The notes: generated by a model not told the origin, from the sequence alone. DNA of 64,000 nucleotides from Parvularculaceae bacterium (GCA_020446945.1 JAGRDS010000001.1:314807-378806); one strand, 5' to 3'; positions 43,696 to 53,518 are shown, counted from the stretch's first letter. Made by a program: numbers and translations.

Positions 43696-44646
43696 TCAGC
43701 GGCGGCTGACGCCGCAGCGGCCCGCCGTCGCGGCGCGGCCAGCAGCGTCAAGCGCCGCCTGCGCCCGGAGCGGGGCGTCAGTCGCGATGATGTCGGCGCC
43801 CATCGCCGCGAGCGCTGCGTATCGCGACCCGTCGCCCGTACGCTCGATCTCGCGGTCGATGGAGTCGCGCCCGCCGAGCGTCCCAAAAACGACCTCGATA
43901 TCTCGTTCGCCGAGCAGCGAAAAAAGCTGCGGATTGGGCGTATCGACGCCCGTAAAGCCGAGCAGTCTTTCAGCCGGTACGCCTGATGCGATTGCCCTCT
44001 TCAAGTCCGACGGCGATGAAAGATTGAGCGAGATCATCAAATCCGGCGCAAGCTTGTGAAGACGCGCGGCCTGCCCTGTTGAATAGGCGATAAGGATGAC
44101 GCGGTCTTGCGCCCGTTGACGGTGTATTTCGGCGATTACGTCTTCGTATCGCGTCGATCGCTTGATATCGATTTCGAGTATGGTCCGCCCCGCAGCCCAG
44201 GAAAGCGCTTCGGCGAATGAGGGCGGATGAAACGAAGTTGCGGCCCCGCGGCGATCTTTAAGCCGCAGGCGGCTTATTTCGGACCACGACGTCTGATCCG
44301 CCCTTCCCGAACCGGTCGTGGTGCGGTCGAGAGTTTCATCATGGAGAAGAAAAAGCACCCCGTCTGCTGACGTGGCGACGTCGATCTCGATCAATACGGG
44401 CGCGGCGGATAGCGCCGCATCGAAGGTTTCAACGGCGTTTTCCGGCAACGCCGGCGCCGGCCCGCCGCGATGGGCCGCGACGATCGTCGCGCCGTCGGAT
44501 TGGAGACAGTCGAAAAAGGCGTTGAGATCCGCCCGCGGCTTGATGGACCATCCGGCGTCAGCGGCGTCGGCGGTCTGGCCGGGGGCGGAGCGCGGCCCGT
44601 CGCAGGCGGCGAGAGACAGGGCGGCGATTGCTGCAAGAAATCTCAT
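43696..44646 (-). CDS. Glycerophosphodiester phosphodiesterase lipoprotein
   Basis: 316 aa. N-terminal lipobox LSLAACDG. GDPD motifs: VAAHRGGPAPALPENAVETF (catalytic His, ENT-like motif) and IEIDVATSADGVLFLLHDETLDRTTTGSG (metal ligands E/D, and HDxxLDRTT). Releases glycerol-3-phosphate from glycerophosphodiesters. Starts overlap qor stop by ATGA. Ends short of ggt. Confidence 0.9.
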   Translation of the reverse strand: MRFLAAIAALSLAACDGPRSAPGQTADAADAGWSIKPRADLNAFFDCLQSDGATIVAAHRGGPAPALPENAVETFDAALSAAPVLIEIDVATSADGVLFLLHDETLDRTTTGSGRADQTSWSEISRLRLKDRRGAATSFHPPSFAEALSWAAGRTILEIDIKRSTRYEDVIAEIHRQRAQDRVILIAYSTGQAARLHKLAPDLMISLNLSSPSDLKRAIASGVPAERLLGFTGVDTPNPQLFSLLGERDIEVVFGTLGGRDSIDREIERTGDGSRYAALAAMGADIIATDAPLRAQAALDAAGRAATAGRCGVSRR

Positions 44647-45608
44647 GGTTTCAGCACTATCGAGCCGATCGTCTTCCCGGCTTCCAGCAGGCGATGGGCG
44701 TTTGCGGCCTTTTCGAGCGGGAACCGCGCCGCGACGGCCGGTTTCAAAACGCCTTTACCCATCAGATCGAACAGGGCGGCCGCCATTTCGGGCAAGCGGT
44801 CAGGCGTTGAATAATGGAACAGGGATGGGCGGATAAGCGAGAGCGATCCGCGCCGGGAAAGTTCGAGCGGGGCGATCGGCGGAACGGGCCCGGAGGCGTT
44901 TCCGTATGTCACCATCATTCCGCGTATCGCGAGGCTGTCGAGTGAGGATTGAAAAGTCGCCGCGCCAACTGAATCGTAAACGACATCAACGCCGCGTCCA
45001 TTCGTCAGTGTACGAACGGCGCTCGCGATATCGGGTGTCGCATAGCGATCGATTGTGTGATCCGCGCCGTTCGCCGCCGCCGCTTGAGCTTTTTCCGGCC
45101 CGCCGACTATTGCGATAATCGTCGCGCCGAGATGGCGCGCCCATTGAACAAGGAGCGTGCCGACGCCGCCGGCCGCGGCGGTCACAAGGGCCGTTCGCCC
45201 CTGTGTTAGCGGGAAAACCTGCCGCACGAGCATTTCTGCGGTGAGCCCCTTCAGGAAACCGGCTGCGGCTTCATCGACGCCCACACTGATCGGCGCGGGT
45301 GCGGCGCGACCCGCGTCAAGGACGATTTCCTCGGCATAGGCGCCGCCGCCGGAAAGATAGGCGACGCGATCGCCGGTTTTGAACGGTTGATCGGCGCCGG
45401 CCGCGATGACGGTCCCGGCGCCTTCCTGTCCGAGAACGCATGGCGTTGCAACGGGGTAAAGCCCGCGGCGCTGATAGATATCGATGAAATTTACCCCGAT
45501 CGCAGAGTTCCGTATGCGGATTTCGTGCGGTCCGGGCGGGGCGAGATCGGCGGCGCGGACTGAAAAGCTTTCCGGCCCGCCGGTTTCGGTGAGGACGATC
45601 TGTTTCAT
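44643..45608 (-). CDS. qor: Quinone oxidoreductase (zinc-free MDR family)
   Basis: 321 aa. NADPH-dependent quinone reductase of the medium-chain dehydrogenase family: GVNFIDIYQRRGLYPV, EGAGTVIAAGADQPFKTGDRVAYL, Rossmann loop VTAAAGGVGTLLVQWARHLGA and DVVYDSVGAATF. The Zn-binding Cys cluster of alcohol dehydrogenases is absent. Coupled to the GDPD gene. Biological substrate uncertain. Confidence 0.9.
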   Translation of the reverse strand: MKQIVLTETGGPESFSVRAADLAPPGPHEIRIRNSAIGVNFIDIYQRRGLYPVATPCVLGQEGAGTVIAAGADQPFKTGDRVAYLSGGGAYAEEIVLDAGRAAPAPISVGVDEAAAGFLKGLTAEMLVRQVFPLTQGRTALVTAAAGGVGTLLVQWARHLGATIIAIVGGPEKAQAAAANGADHTIDRYATPDIASAVRTLTNGRGVDVVYDSVGAATFQSSLDSLAIRGMMVTYGNASGPVPPIAPLELSRRGSLSLIRPSLFHYSTPDRLPEMAAALFDLMGKGVLKPAVAARFPLEKAANAHRLLEAGKTIGSIVLKP

Positions 45609-45772
45609 GCTTGCCTTATACCCGGTTCCTTGTCAGGCGGCGTATCGGATATTGACCGCGCGGTGGAAGATGTCGCGGGGCCGCGGACGTCTCCGGTTTT
45701 TCATCGAGGACGCCTTGTCCCCGCCGCCGCCGTCTTGCATTGCTTATGCTTCGCGCCAAAGGAGATTTTCTC

Positions 45773-46021
45773 ATGCGCCTGACAATAGACATAGACTGCA
45801 CGCCTGAAGAGGCGCGCGCTTTCTTCGGCATGCCGGATGTTCAACCGCTTAACGACATGATCGTGGCTGAAATGACGCGGCGAGCGAAGGATCAGATGGA
45901 CACGATCGCCGACCCGGAGCGTTTCGTCGCGCAATGGATGGAGATGAGCGGCAAGGGCATGGATGCGCTGCAGGGGATTTTCGGCGCAGCAATGGGCGCC
46001 GGCGCGCCGAAAAAGAAATAG
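45773..46021 (+). CDS. DUF6489-like conserved protein
   Basis: 82 aa from ATG 45773 with GGAG upstream; the longer frame from 45740 is less likely. Sequence MRLTIDIDCTPEEARAFFGMPDV, a conserved small alphaproteobacterial family; C-terminal part is Met-rich and ends in KKK. It lies 21 bp before mnmE. The function is unknown. Confidence 0.8.
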   Translation: MRLTIDIDCTPEEARAFFGMPDVQPLNDMIVAEMTRRAKDQMDTIADPERFVAQWMEMSGKGMDALQGIFGAAMGAGAPKKK

Positions 46022-46042
46022 CGCGAAAGACGGGACGCAATT

Positions 46043-47437
46043 GTGAGCGCGGGCTCAGAGACGGTATTTGCGCGCGCCTCCGGCGCGGGGCGGGCGGGCG
46101 TCGCCGTGTTCCGCATATCGGGGCCGGCGGCGTTTTCGATCGGCGAGAAGCTGGCCGGCGCCCTTCCAGAGCCGAAACGGGCCGGTTTGCGTTCAATTCG
46201 AAACGCCGGAGGCGAATTGATCGACGAGGGCCTCGTAATAACATTTAAAAATCCGTCGAGTTTCACCGGCGAAGACGTCGTGGAGCTGCATCTGCATGGC
46301 TCGGCCGCGGTCGAAGCCGCGCTCTATGGGGCGATGTCCGCCGCCGGCGCGCGGCCAGCCGAGGCGGGAGAATTCGCCAGGCGCGCGCTGACGAACGGGA
46401 AGCTCGATCTTGCGGAAATTGAAGGCCTCTCCGATCTTCTCGAAGCCGAAACGAACCAGCAAAGAATGCAGGCTTTGAGGCAGCTAGGCGGGGAGCTTTC
46501 GCAGGCCGCGGAAAGCTGGCGAAACCGGCTTCTGGCGATCATGGCGCCGCTTGAGGCCGATATCGATTTCCCTGACGAGGAGGATATTCCCGCTGCGATC
46601 GCCGCGAGAGCCGGGCCGGAAATCGACAGCCTGATCGACGAACTCGAATTCAGCCGCGCGGCTTCGAAAAAGGCGATGGCCATACGCGAGGGCGTCAAGA
46701 TTGCGATTATCGGCGCGCCGAACGCCGGCAAGTCGTCGCTCCTGAACCGGCTCGCCGGATCGGACCGCGCAATCGTATCGGAAACGCCCGGCACGACGCG
46801 CGACGTCATCGAAGTGCGGCTCGATCTCGGCGGCCTGCTCGTGTCCCTGTTTGATACGGCCGGACTGCGTGAAAACAGCGAAGATTCGATTGAAATAGAA
46901 GGAATGCGGCGCACGCGGATAACGGCGGACGCGGCGGACATCCGTATACTGATGAAAGACTGTTCACGCGAAACGTTTCAGGCTGGTAGTGTTTCACGTG
47001 AAACAAAGGGCGGGCCCGATCAAACCCTTTCTGAAATTCCGTTTGAGTATGGCCTCCTTCGGGACGGGGATTTCATCATATTGAACAAGCTGGATCTCAA
47101 ACTGGAACACAAAGACCTGACTGACCCGCAACGCCGCGTCTTCGGTATGTCCGTAACCACCGGGGAGGGCTATGAGGAATTTCTCACGGCGCTCGGCGCG
47201 TCGGCCGCCGCCTTGTGCGCAGCAGAGGATGCGCCCCTGACGCGCGTCCGCCATACCGACGCGGTAAGCGCGGCGCTGGCGCATCTTTCGGCGGCGCGCT
47301 TGAGGCTCGGCGGAAATGCGGAGCTGGCGGCGGAGGATGTACGTCTCGCCGCGAGGGCGCTCGGTCGCATTACCGGCGTCGTGGATGTGGAAGACGTGCT
47401 TGAGTCGATATTCTCAAGCTTTTGCATCGGAAAGTAG
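46043..47437 (+). CDS. mnmE: tRNA modification GTPase MnmE (TrmE)
   Basis: 464 aa, GTG start. With MnmG it installs the xm5 group at wobble uridine 34 of tRNAs. N-terminal folate-binding domain (AVFRISGPAAFSI), helical ELSDL-like part, G domain with GAPNAGKSSLLNRL (G1), SETPGTTRDVIEV (G2), DTAGLRE (G3), NKLD (G4), C-terminal CIGK with the catalytic Cys. A 16-bp parS site lies in its G-domain coding sequence near residue 316 (VSRET). A perfect parS and a degenerate copy make a SRET repeat here. Confidence 0.97.
   Translation: MSAGSETVFARASGAGRAGVAVFRISGPAAFSIGEKLAGALPEPKRAGLRSIRNAGGELIDEGLVITFKNPSSFTGEDVVELHLHGSAAVEAALYGAMSAAGARPAEAGEFARRALTNGKLDLAEIEGLSDLLEAETNQQRMQALRQLGGELSQAAESWRNRLLAIMAPLEADIDFPDEEDIPAAIAARAGPEIDSLIDELEFSRAASKKAMAIREGVKIAIIGAPNAGKSSLLNRLAGSDRAIVSETPGTTRDVIEVRLDLGGLLVSLFDTAGLRENSEDSIEIEGMRRTRITADAADIRILMKDCSRETFQAGSVSRETKGGPDQTLSEIPFEYGLLRDGDFIILNKLDLKLEHKDLTDPQRRVFGMSVTTGEGYEEFLTALGASAAALCAAEDAPLTRVRHTDAVSAALAHLSAARLRLGGNAELAAEDVRLAARALGRITGVVDVEDVLESIFSSFCIGK
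46960..46975. promoter_or_regulatory. Degenerate parS-like site in mnmE
   Basis: CTGTTCACGCGAAACG: five mismatches to TGTTTCACGTGAAACA, but centred identically and 30 bp upstream of the perfect site. Both encode SRET, so this is probably a duplicated segment. May be a weak ParB site. Confidence 0.3.
46990..47005. promoter_or_regulatory. parS centromere site (perfect consensus)
   Basis: TGTTTCACGTGAAACA, a 16-bp perfect palindrome identical to the Caulobacter-type parS consensus, inside mnmE and 3.4 kb from parA. ParB loads here and ParA segregates the origin. It is about 10.7 kb from the putative origin. Confidence 0.9.
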
Positions 47438-47445
47438 GATCGGCG

Positions 47446-47461
47446 CGCTCCACGTGGAACG
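47446..47461. promoter_or_regulatory. Degenerate parS-like palindrome after mnmE
   Basis: CGCTCCACGTGGAACG differs at five of 16 positions from the consensus but keeps the CACGTG core and GTG-GAAC half. Located 8 bp beyond the mnmE stop codon. Confidence 0.3.
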
Positions 47462-47485
47462 GGGCCCGTTCGTGTCGCGCCCGGG

Positions 47486-47725
47486 TCAGGGGGCGCTGAT
47501 CGTTATATGGCGCAGCCGGCTCGCCGCCTTCTTCAGTGCGTCGGCGGCGTCGGTCTGCCCCGATACCTGGAGTTTTCTCGCAGCCCTTTCGTAATTCATA
47601 ATTTTCTGTCTCAACCGCCGATCCAGCACGTTCGAAAGATCGACCTCCAGGTCGAAATCGTCTTCCCGCGCGCGTTTTCCGAACGCCGCCGAAGTCTCGC
47701 AGCCCGCCCAGGCGCCATGCTTCAT
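47486..47725 (-). CDS. Small hypothetical protein between mnmE and mnmG
   Basis: 79 aa, opposite to its neighbours; ATG with GGGAG upstream at good spacing. Hydrophilic and probably helical: DDFDLEVDLSNVLDRRLRQKIMNYERAARKLQ, C-terminal LKKAASRLRHITISAP. No motif or membrane segment. Composition and binding site make it more likely real than the overlapping plus-strand frame. Function unknown. Confidence 0.55.
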   Translation of the reverse strand: MKHGAWAGCETSAAFGKRAREDDFDLEVDLSNVLDRRLRQKIMNYERAARKLQVSGQTDAADALKKAASRLRHITISAP

Positions 47726-47901
47726 ATTCAGTCTCCCGGCCCCAAACTCCCTTAACGCGGCGTAAATGCAGCCGGCGTGCCGCGCCGCGCTCGTCGGGCG
47801 AAACCTTTCGGAATGTTCAGGTGGGATTGATTCATTGAATCCGGCGCCGCATCGCCTGATTGGCGTTTAATTGTTTTCCCCGGCACCCTATATGGCGCGC
47901 G

Positions 47902-49788
47902 ATGAGCGCAACAATAAAATCCTGGGACGTTATCGTAATCGGCGGCGGGCACGCCGGCTGCGAAGCTGCGGCCGCGTCCGCACGAATGGGCGCGAGGACG
48001 CTTTTGATCACGCACTCTATCGCGACCATCGGCGAGATGTCGTGCAATCCGGCGATCGGAGGTCTCGGCAAGGGGCATCTCGTTCGTGAAATTGACGCGC
48101 TCGACGGTCTGATGGGCAGGATTATCGACCGGGCCGGCATTCAGTTTCGCATGCTCAACCGGTCTAAGGGGCCGGCGGTAAGGGGGCCGCGCGCGCAGGC
48201 GGACCGCAGGCTGTACCGGCAGGCCATGCAGGAAACGATCGCCGCGACGTCGAATCTCCAGACGGTCGAAGCCGCAGTCGAGGATCTCCTCGTTTCCCGT
48301 GAAAACGAAGTCGAGGGGGTCGTCGCGGCGGATGGCGAGGTGTTTCGCGCCGGCGCCGTTGTCCTGACAACCGGCACGTTCCTGAAAGGTGTGATCCATA
48401 TCGGCGATCAGAGGATCCCCGCCGGACGCGCGAAGGATAACGGCGTAGAGGCGCCGGCGCGCGGACTTTCAGAACGCCTGTACGGCCTTGGGTTCGAGAT
48501 GGGGCGGCTTAAGACCGGAACGCCGGCGCGGCTCGACGGGCGGACGATCAACTGGTCGGGACTTGAAATGCAGCCTGCGGATCGCAATCCGATCCCGTTT
48601 TCCTTTCTCACCGACCAAATCCGGGTCCGGCAGATAGAATGCGGGATCACGCATACAAGCGCTGCGGCGCATGCGGTAATCGCGCGAAACCTCGACAAGT
48701 CCGCCGTCTATTCGGGCGGAATTTCCGGGCGGGGGCCGCGCTATTGCCCGTCGATCGAAGACAAGATCGTCCGCTTTTCAGAGAAAAAGAGCCACCAGAT
48801 TTTTCTGGAGCCGGAAGGGCTTGACGACAGCACAGTCTATCCCAACGGGATTTCAACCTCCCTGCCGGAAGCCGTGCAGGATGAATTTCTCGCCGCAATT
48901 CCCGGGCTCGAAAAGGCGAGGGTCATCCGCTACGGCTATGCGATCGAGTATGATTATGTCGATCCGCGCGAACTTTACCCGACATTGGAGACGAAAAGGC
49001 TGCCGGGACTTTTTCTCGCCGGCCAGATAAACGGCACCACCGGATATGAGGAGGCGGGCGCGCAGGGTCTGATCGCCGGCGCCAACGCCGCTGCGAAGGC
49101 GGGAGATTCTGAGCCGATCCTCTTCGATCGCGCCGAAGGCTATGTCGGGGTGTTGATTGACGATCTCGTGACGCGCGGCGTCACAGAGCCCTACCGCATG
49201 TTCACTAGCCGCGCGGAATACCGGCTGACCCTCAGGGCTGACAATGCGGATCTGAGACTGACGGGGCGCGGCGAGAGGCTGGGCCTCGTCGGCGCCGCGC
49301 GCGCCGGATCGTTCCACGTGAAACAACGACTGCTCGAAGACGCGAGAAACTGGGCGCATTCGACCGGGATGACCCCGAATGAGGCGGAGAAATACGGTAT
49401 TTCGATCAACAAGGACGGCCGGAAGCGCAACGTTCTGGACCTCCTCGCGCTCAAAGACGTCGATCTTGCGAGATTGTCGGCGTTTTGGCCCGAAGCGGGC
49501 CGTCTTCGCCCCGATATCGCCGAACAGCTCGAAATAGAGGCGCTCTATTCAGGCTATCTCGACCGGCAGGAAGCCGACATTCTCGCTTTTAAAAAGGATG
49601 AATCGCTGCGTCTGGCGGCGGACCTGCCTTATGCCCGGATCAAGGGGTTGAGCAGCGAGGTGAAATCGAAGCTGTCGCAGACGCGGCCTGCCACGCTGGG
49701 CCAGGCGGGCCGCATTGAAGGCGTCACGCCGGCCGCGCTCGCCGTCCTCCTGGCCTGGATCAAGAAAAAAGAGCGCGCGGCGGGATGA
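47902..49788 (+). CDS. mnmG: tRNA uridine-5-carboxymethylaminomethyl(34) synthesis enzyme MnmG (GidA)
   Basis: 628 aa from ATG 47902, where the FAD motif begins ([17 protein letters not shown]). Partner of MnmE. Signatures include [23 protein letters not shown] and [14 protein letters not shown] [13 protein letters not shown], and [26 protein letters not shown]-terminal MnmE-interaction domain. A near-perfect parS lies in the coding sequence at 49310. The stop overlaps rsmG. Confidence 0.97.
   Translation: MSATIKSWDVIVIGGGHAGCEAAAASARMGARTLLITHSIATIGEMSCNPAIGGLGKGHLVREIDALDGLMGRIIDRAGIQFRMLNRSKGPAVRGPRAQADRRLYRQAMQETIAATSNLQTVEAAVEDLLVSRENEVEGVVAADGEVFRAGAVVLTTGTFLKGVIHIGDQRIPAGRAKDNGVEAPARGLSERLYGLGFEMGRLKTGTPARLDGRTINWSGLEMQPADRNPIPFSFLTDQIRVRQIECGITHTSAAAHAVIARNLDKSAVYSGGISGRGPRYCPSIEDKIVRFSEKKSHQIFLEPEGLDDSTVYPNGISTSLPEAVQDEFLAAIPGLEKARVIRYGYAIEYDYVDPRELYPTLETKRLPGLFLAGQINGTTGYEEAGAQGLIAGANAAAKAGDSEPILFDRAEGYVGVLIDDLVTRGVTEPYRMFTSRAEYRLTLRADNADLRLTGRGERLGLVGAARAGSFHVKQRLLEDARNWAHSTGMTPNEAEKYGISINKDGRKRNVLDLLALKDVDLARLSAFWPEAGRLRPDIAEQLEIEALYSGYLDRQEADILAFKKDESLRLAADLPYARIKGLSSEVKSKLSQTRPATLGQAGRIEGVTPAALAVLLAWIKKKERAAG
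49310..49325. promoter_or_regulatory. Second parS site, in mnmG
   Basis: CGTTCCACGTGAAACA matches the Bacillus-type parS consensus TGTTCCACGTGAAACA at 15 of 16 positions, and the Caulobacter type at 14 of 16. It lies 2.3 kb from the perfect site, in the mnmG coding sequence. Confidence 0.65.
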
Positions 49789-50450
49789 CTTACGGCCCTG
49801 ACGAATTCGCCAAGGAATTCGGTATTTCACGTGAAGTCGCCGATCGGTTCGGGATTTACGACGCGACCCTTCTAGAATGGTCGTCACGGCATAACCTTGT
49901 TTCCCGTTCTACGATCGAGGACCGCTGGTCCCGTCACTATCGGGACTCGGCCCAGCTATACCGGCGCATACCCTCGGATGCGAAAACGCTGCTGGATCTC
50001 GGCAGCGGCGCCGGTTTTCCGGGGCTTGTCCTCGCTGTTATGGGCGCAGAACGAAAACTGGAGGTTTCACTCGTTGAATCGATCGGCAAGAAGGCGGCGT
50101 TTTTAAGCGCTGCGGCTGAAGCCATGGCGCTTAAAACGGTGTCGGTAATACCTGAACGCATTGAAAGTATTACCATTTATCCGCCGGACATCGTAACGGC
50201 CCGCGCCCTCGCCCAACTTGGCAAACTTCTCGGCTACGCCCATGAAATCGCCGGCGAAAGAACAACGATGTTGTTCCCTAAAGGACAAGATGTTGAGGTT
50301 GAATTGACCGATGCCGCTAAATATTGGCATATGGATGTAGTGAAACATCCGAGCGTGACGAGCCCCGGCTCTACCATTCTCGAAATCCGCCGATTGAGGC
50401 CCGTAAGGCGCCAATTCTCTGTTGGAACGCGAAAAAGCCGTGAAAAATAG
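49785..50450 (+). CDS. rsmG: 16S rRNA m7G527 methyltransferase RsmG (GidB)
   Basis: 221 aa. SAM-binding motif [21 protein letters not shown]-terminal [20 protein letters not shown]. Modifies G527 in helix 18 of 16S rRNA. Overlaps mnmG by 4 bp and parA at its 3' end, in the conserved mnmG-rsmG-parA-parB order. A half-conserved parS-like TTTCACGTGAA core is at 49825-49835. Confidence 0.95.
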   Translation: MTYGPDEFAKEFGISREVADRFGIYDATLLEWSSRHNLVSRSTIEDRWSRHYRDSAQLYRRIPSDAKTLLDLGSGAGFPGLVLAVMGAERKLEVSLVESIGKKAAFLSAAAEAMALKTVSVIPERIESITIYPPDIVTARALAQLGKLLGYAHEIAGERTTMLFPKGQDVEVELTDAAKYWHMDVVKHPSVTSPGSTILEIRRLRPVRRQFSVGTRKSREK

Positions 50451-51261
50451 CGCCGCCGCCCGAACCTTGAAGCCGCGAATTCTGGCCATCGCGAACCAGA
50501 AGGGCGGAGTCGGCAAGACGACGACGGCGATCAACCTTTCAACGGCGCTCGCCGCTGTCGGCGAAAAGGTTCTCCTTATCGATCTCGATCCGCAGGGCAA
50601 CGCTTCAACGGGGCTGGGGTCTGAAGCCTCGACGCGCGCCGTCACGACCTATGACGCGCTTATGGGCGAATACCGTCTCGAAGCGGCCGTGATCGACAGC
50701 GACATTCCCGGATTGAAGCTGGCGCCGGCCGGGGTCGATCTCGCCGGCGCGGAGGTGGAGTTGATCGACGCCGAACGTCGCCATTTCCGCCTCGCAGACG
50801 CCCTATCGGACTATCTCGATGCCGCGACGGATACCTCATACGTACTTATCGATTGTCCGCCCTCGCTTTCGCTGCTGACGATCAACGCGCTCGCCGCTGC
50901 GGACGCTGTCATCATTCCCTTACAGGCCGAATTTTTCGCGCTTGAAGGCCTGTCCCAGATCATGCGCACGATCGAAACCGTCCGAGTACGGATTAATTCG
51001 CGCCTCGACCTGCAGGGCATCGTTCTGACAATGGTGGACGGGCGCAACAACCTCGCAAACGCAGTTGAGGACGATGTGCGCGCGCATATGGGCGCGAAGG
51101 TCTATCAAACGGTTATCCCGCGCAATGTCCGGATTTCAGAAGCGCCCAGTCACGGCAAGCCGGCGCTGCTTTACGATCTCAAATGCGCCGGGAGCCAAGC
51201 CTATATTCGCCTGGCGAGCGAGGTCATTCAACGAGAGCGCGACGCGCGTCAGGCGGCATAG
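50440..51261 (+). CDS. parA: Chromosome-partitioning ATPase ParA (Soj)
   Basis: 273 aa from GTG 50440; TTG 50422 is the alternative. No strong binding site precedes either start, implying translational coupling to rsmG, which it overlaps. Deviant Walker A KGGVGKTTTAIN, Walker B LIDLDPQGNASTGLG and the VLIDCPPSLSLLT. ParA gradients pull ParB-parS complexes. Ends 11 bp before parB. Confidence 0.96.
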   Translation: MKNSAAARTLKPRILAIANQKGGVGKTTTAINLSTALAAVGEKVLLIDLDPQGNASTGLGSEASTRAVTTYDALMGEYRLEAAVIDSDIPGLKLAPAGVDLAGAEVELIDAERRHFRLADALSDYLDAATDTSYVLIDCPPSLSLLTINALAAADAVIIPLQAEFFALEGLSQIMRTIETVRVRINSRLDLQGIVLTMVDGRNNLANAVEDDVRAHMGAKVYQTVIPRNVRISEAPSHGKPALLYDLKCAGSQAYIRLASEVIQRERDARQAA

Positions 51262-51272
51262 GGAGGGGTCGG

Positions 51273-52193
51273 ATGAACGCTGTAAAAAAAGCCAGAGGAC
51301 TGGGCCGCGGCCTCGACGCCCTGCTGGGCGACGCCCCGGCGCTGCGCCGCGAGGAACCGGTTGCGCCGAGCGCGCCGGGAAAACGCCTTTCAACGCTTCC
51401 GATCGAACATCTGGCGCCCAATCCGACCCAGCCGCGACGCCATTTCAATGACGACGCCATAGAGGAGCTGGCGAGTTCGATCCGCGTGCGGGGGCTCCTC
51501 CAGCCGATTCTCGTGCGCCCGGCCGGCCGCGACGCCTATGAAATTGTCGCCGGCGAAAGGCGTTGGCGCGCCGCCCAGCGCGCCGGAATCCATGACGTTC
51601 CCGTCGTGATTCGCGAACTGGATGATACCGAAGCCGCCGAAATCGCCCTGATCGAGAACGTACAAAGGGTCGATCTCAATCCGATGGAGGAGGCGGCCGC
51701 CTATGCCCGCCTCGCGGAGGTTTACGGGCGTACGCAGGACGAAATCTCAAAAGCCGTCGGAAAATCGCGCAGCCATATCGCCAATATGATGCGCCTTATG
51801 ACATTGACGCCGAAATGCCGAAAAGCTGTGGAGGAGGGCGCCCTGTCGATGGGGCATGCGCGCGCGCTTCTCGGCGCGGCCAAGCCGGACGATGCGCTCG
51901 GCCATGTCATCAAGGCCGGGCTAAACGTTCGCGATACGGAAGCCTTCGTTCGCAAGCTGAACGAAGCGCCGGCGCGAAAGAATGACAGACTGGCGCGCGA
52001 ACCGTCGAAACCCTCCGTACCCGGAAAAAAAGACGCCGATACGCGCGCGCTTGAATCGGATCTCGCCGCCGCCCTCGGTCTGGAGGTTTCGATAGAACAT
52101 TCCTCGAAGGGTTCGGGCCTCGTTACGATCGGCTATCGCAGCCTCGACCAGCTCGATGATATCTGCAAAAGGCTAATGGCGACAGGGGTTTAG
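51273..52193 (+). CDS. parB: Chromosome-partitioning protein ParB (CTPase)
   Basis: 306 aa from ATG 51273 (GGGAGGGG upstream). N-terminal ParA-stimulating ARGLGRGLDALLGD, then Box I LAPNPTQPRRHFNDDAIEELASSIRVRGLLQPILVR, Box II GERRWRAAQRAG and Box III IALIENVQRVDLNPMEEA (CTP-binding), an HTH and a C-terminal dimerisation domain with LESDLAAALGLEV. Binds the parS sites found at 46990 and 49310. Confidence 0.96.
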   Translation: MNAVKKARGLGRGLDALLGDAPALRREEPVAPSAPGKRLSTLPIEHLAPNPTQPRRHFNDDAIEELASSIRVRGLLQPILVRPAGRDAYEIVAGERRWRAAQRAGIHDVPVVIRELDDTEAAEIALIENVQRVDLNPMEEAAAYARLAEVYGRTQDEISKAVGKSRSHIANMMRLMTLTPKCRKAVEEGALSMGHARALLGAAKPDDALGHVIKAGLNVRDTEAFVRKLNEAPARKNDRLAREPSKPSVPGKKDADTRALESDLAAALGLEVSIEHSSKGSGLVTIGYRSLDQLDDICKRLMATGV

Positions 52194-53518
52194 CGCTCGG
52201 GCCGTATCGCGTAATAGGCGGCAAGGCCGACGGCGATTAGCCCGGCTGCAAATGCGATTTCGACCGGCCGCGACATGGCGGTATAGACCAGCGTCCAGCC
52301 TGTTAATGAAAGATAGGCCAGAGGCGTTGCGGGAACGAGGGGCGTTTTGAACGGACGCTCTAGCTCAGGGCGCCGCCGCCGCAAAACGAATAATCCGAGT
52401 ACGGCGAAAAAGCTGTTTAACGCTGTAAGAAACCCCGCAAAGACAAGGATTGAGTCGAAGCTCGACGTGACGATCATGAAAACGGCGATTGCGGCCTGCG
52501 TATAAATCGCCCGCGCCGGAATGGCGTCCCGACTGGTCTTTGCAAGCACGCGAAAGACCGGCATATCCTCGCCGATCGCCTGCAGAACCCTCGGACCGGC
52601 GATCGTCATGGCGCTGACGGTTGAAATCAGGAGCCCGGCCATTGCGAGGCCGACGAAGTTCGCGGCGCTGTCGCCGAAAATCGATTTCGCGGCGATAAAG
52701 CCGACCTCTACCTTGCCGACGAGGTCAGACGCGGGAGACGCCGCCATGAATGCGGCGTTGAGCGCGACATATAGGATCGCCACCGCCAGAGAACCGACAG
52801 CGAGAATGCGCGGCAAATTGCGGCCCGGATTTTCGATCTCGCCTGTTATGTAAACGGCGGCGTTCCAGCCCGCATAGGCGTAGCTTACATAGATTAGCGA
52901 TACCGCGAACGCGCCGCTTGCGATGACCGCGCCGTCACCTTCCGAGAAGGCGAAACTGACCGGCTGCGGCGCATCGAGCAGCAACGCCGCGCCGCCGCAA
53001 AAAAGGACGATGGCGGCGATTTTGACCGCCGTGAAGAAAGTCTGAAGGCCGCCGCTCAAACGCCGCCTGGAGGCGTGGATGAGCGCAAGTGCGACGACAA
53101 GGCAAACCGCGAGCGCCTGGCGGGCCGCCGGCGCCGCGTCCGGCGCCAGCACTGACAAAGCGTAAGCGGAAAACGTAATGGCGGCGAGCGCTGTCGGCGC
53201 GGAAAACCCGATCGTCGACGACACCCACCCCGAGACGAATCCGGCGGCGGGATGATAAATCTCCCGCAAGAGCGAATATTCCCCGCCCGAGCGCGGCAGC
53301 GCCGCACCAATCTCGGCGTAGCACAAGGCGCCGGCGAGCGCAGCGACGCCGCCTAGCGCCCAAAGCAGCAGAATCGGAAATCCCGCCGCCAGATCCTGTA
53401 ATTGAAATCCAAGGCTCGTGAAGACCCCTGTGCCGATCATATTGGCGATGATGATCGAGACTGCGGGCGCGAAACCGTATTGCGAGCTGGAAACCGCCTT
53501 CCGGCTCTGAGCCGTCAT
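52190..53518 (-). CDS. APC-family amino acid permease
   Basis: 442 aa with about 12 hydrophobic segments. APC motifs include IIIANMIGTGVFTSLGFQL and ALCYAEIGAALPRSGGEYSLLREIYHP, with the later SYAYAGWNAAVYITGEIENPGRN. Moves an amino acid or polyamine; selectivity is unknown. It is convergent with parB and coupled to holA (ATGA overlap), sitting at the tail of the leuS-side operon. Confidence 0.88.
   Translation of the reverse strand: MTAQSRKAVSSSQYGFAPAVSIIIANMIGTGVFTSLGFQLQDLAAGFPILLLWALGGVAALAGALCYAEIGAALPRSGGEYSLLREIYHPAAGFVSGWVSSTIGFSAPTALAAITFSAYALSVLAPDAAPAARQALAVCLVVALALIHASRRRLSGGLQTFFTAVKIAAIVLFCGGAALLLDAPQPVSFAFSEGDGAVIASGAFAVSLIYVSYAYAGWNAAVYITGEIENPGRNLPRILAVGSLAVAILYVALNAAFMAASPASDLVGKVEVGFIAAKSIFGDSAANFVGLAMAGLLISTVSAMTIAGPRVLQAIGEDMPVFRVLAKTSRDAIPARAIYTQAAIAVFMIVTSSFDSILVFAGFLTALNSFFAVLGLFVLRRRRPELERPFKTPLVPATPLAYLSLTGWTLVYTAMSRPVEIAFAAGLIAVGLAAYYAIRPER

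Noticed and set aside
47752..48399. A 215-codon minus-strand frame over the 5' part of mnmG
   Set aside because: Antisense to the conserved FAD domain of MnmG; no binding site.
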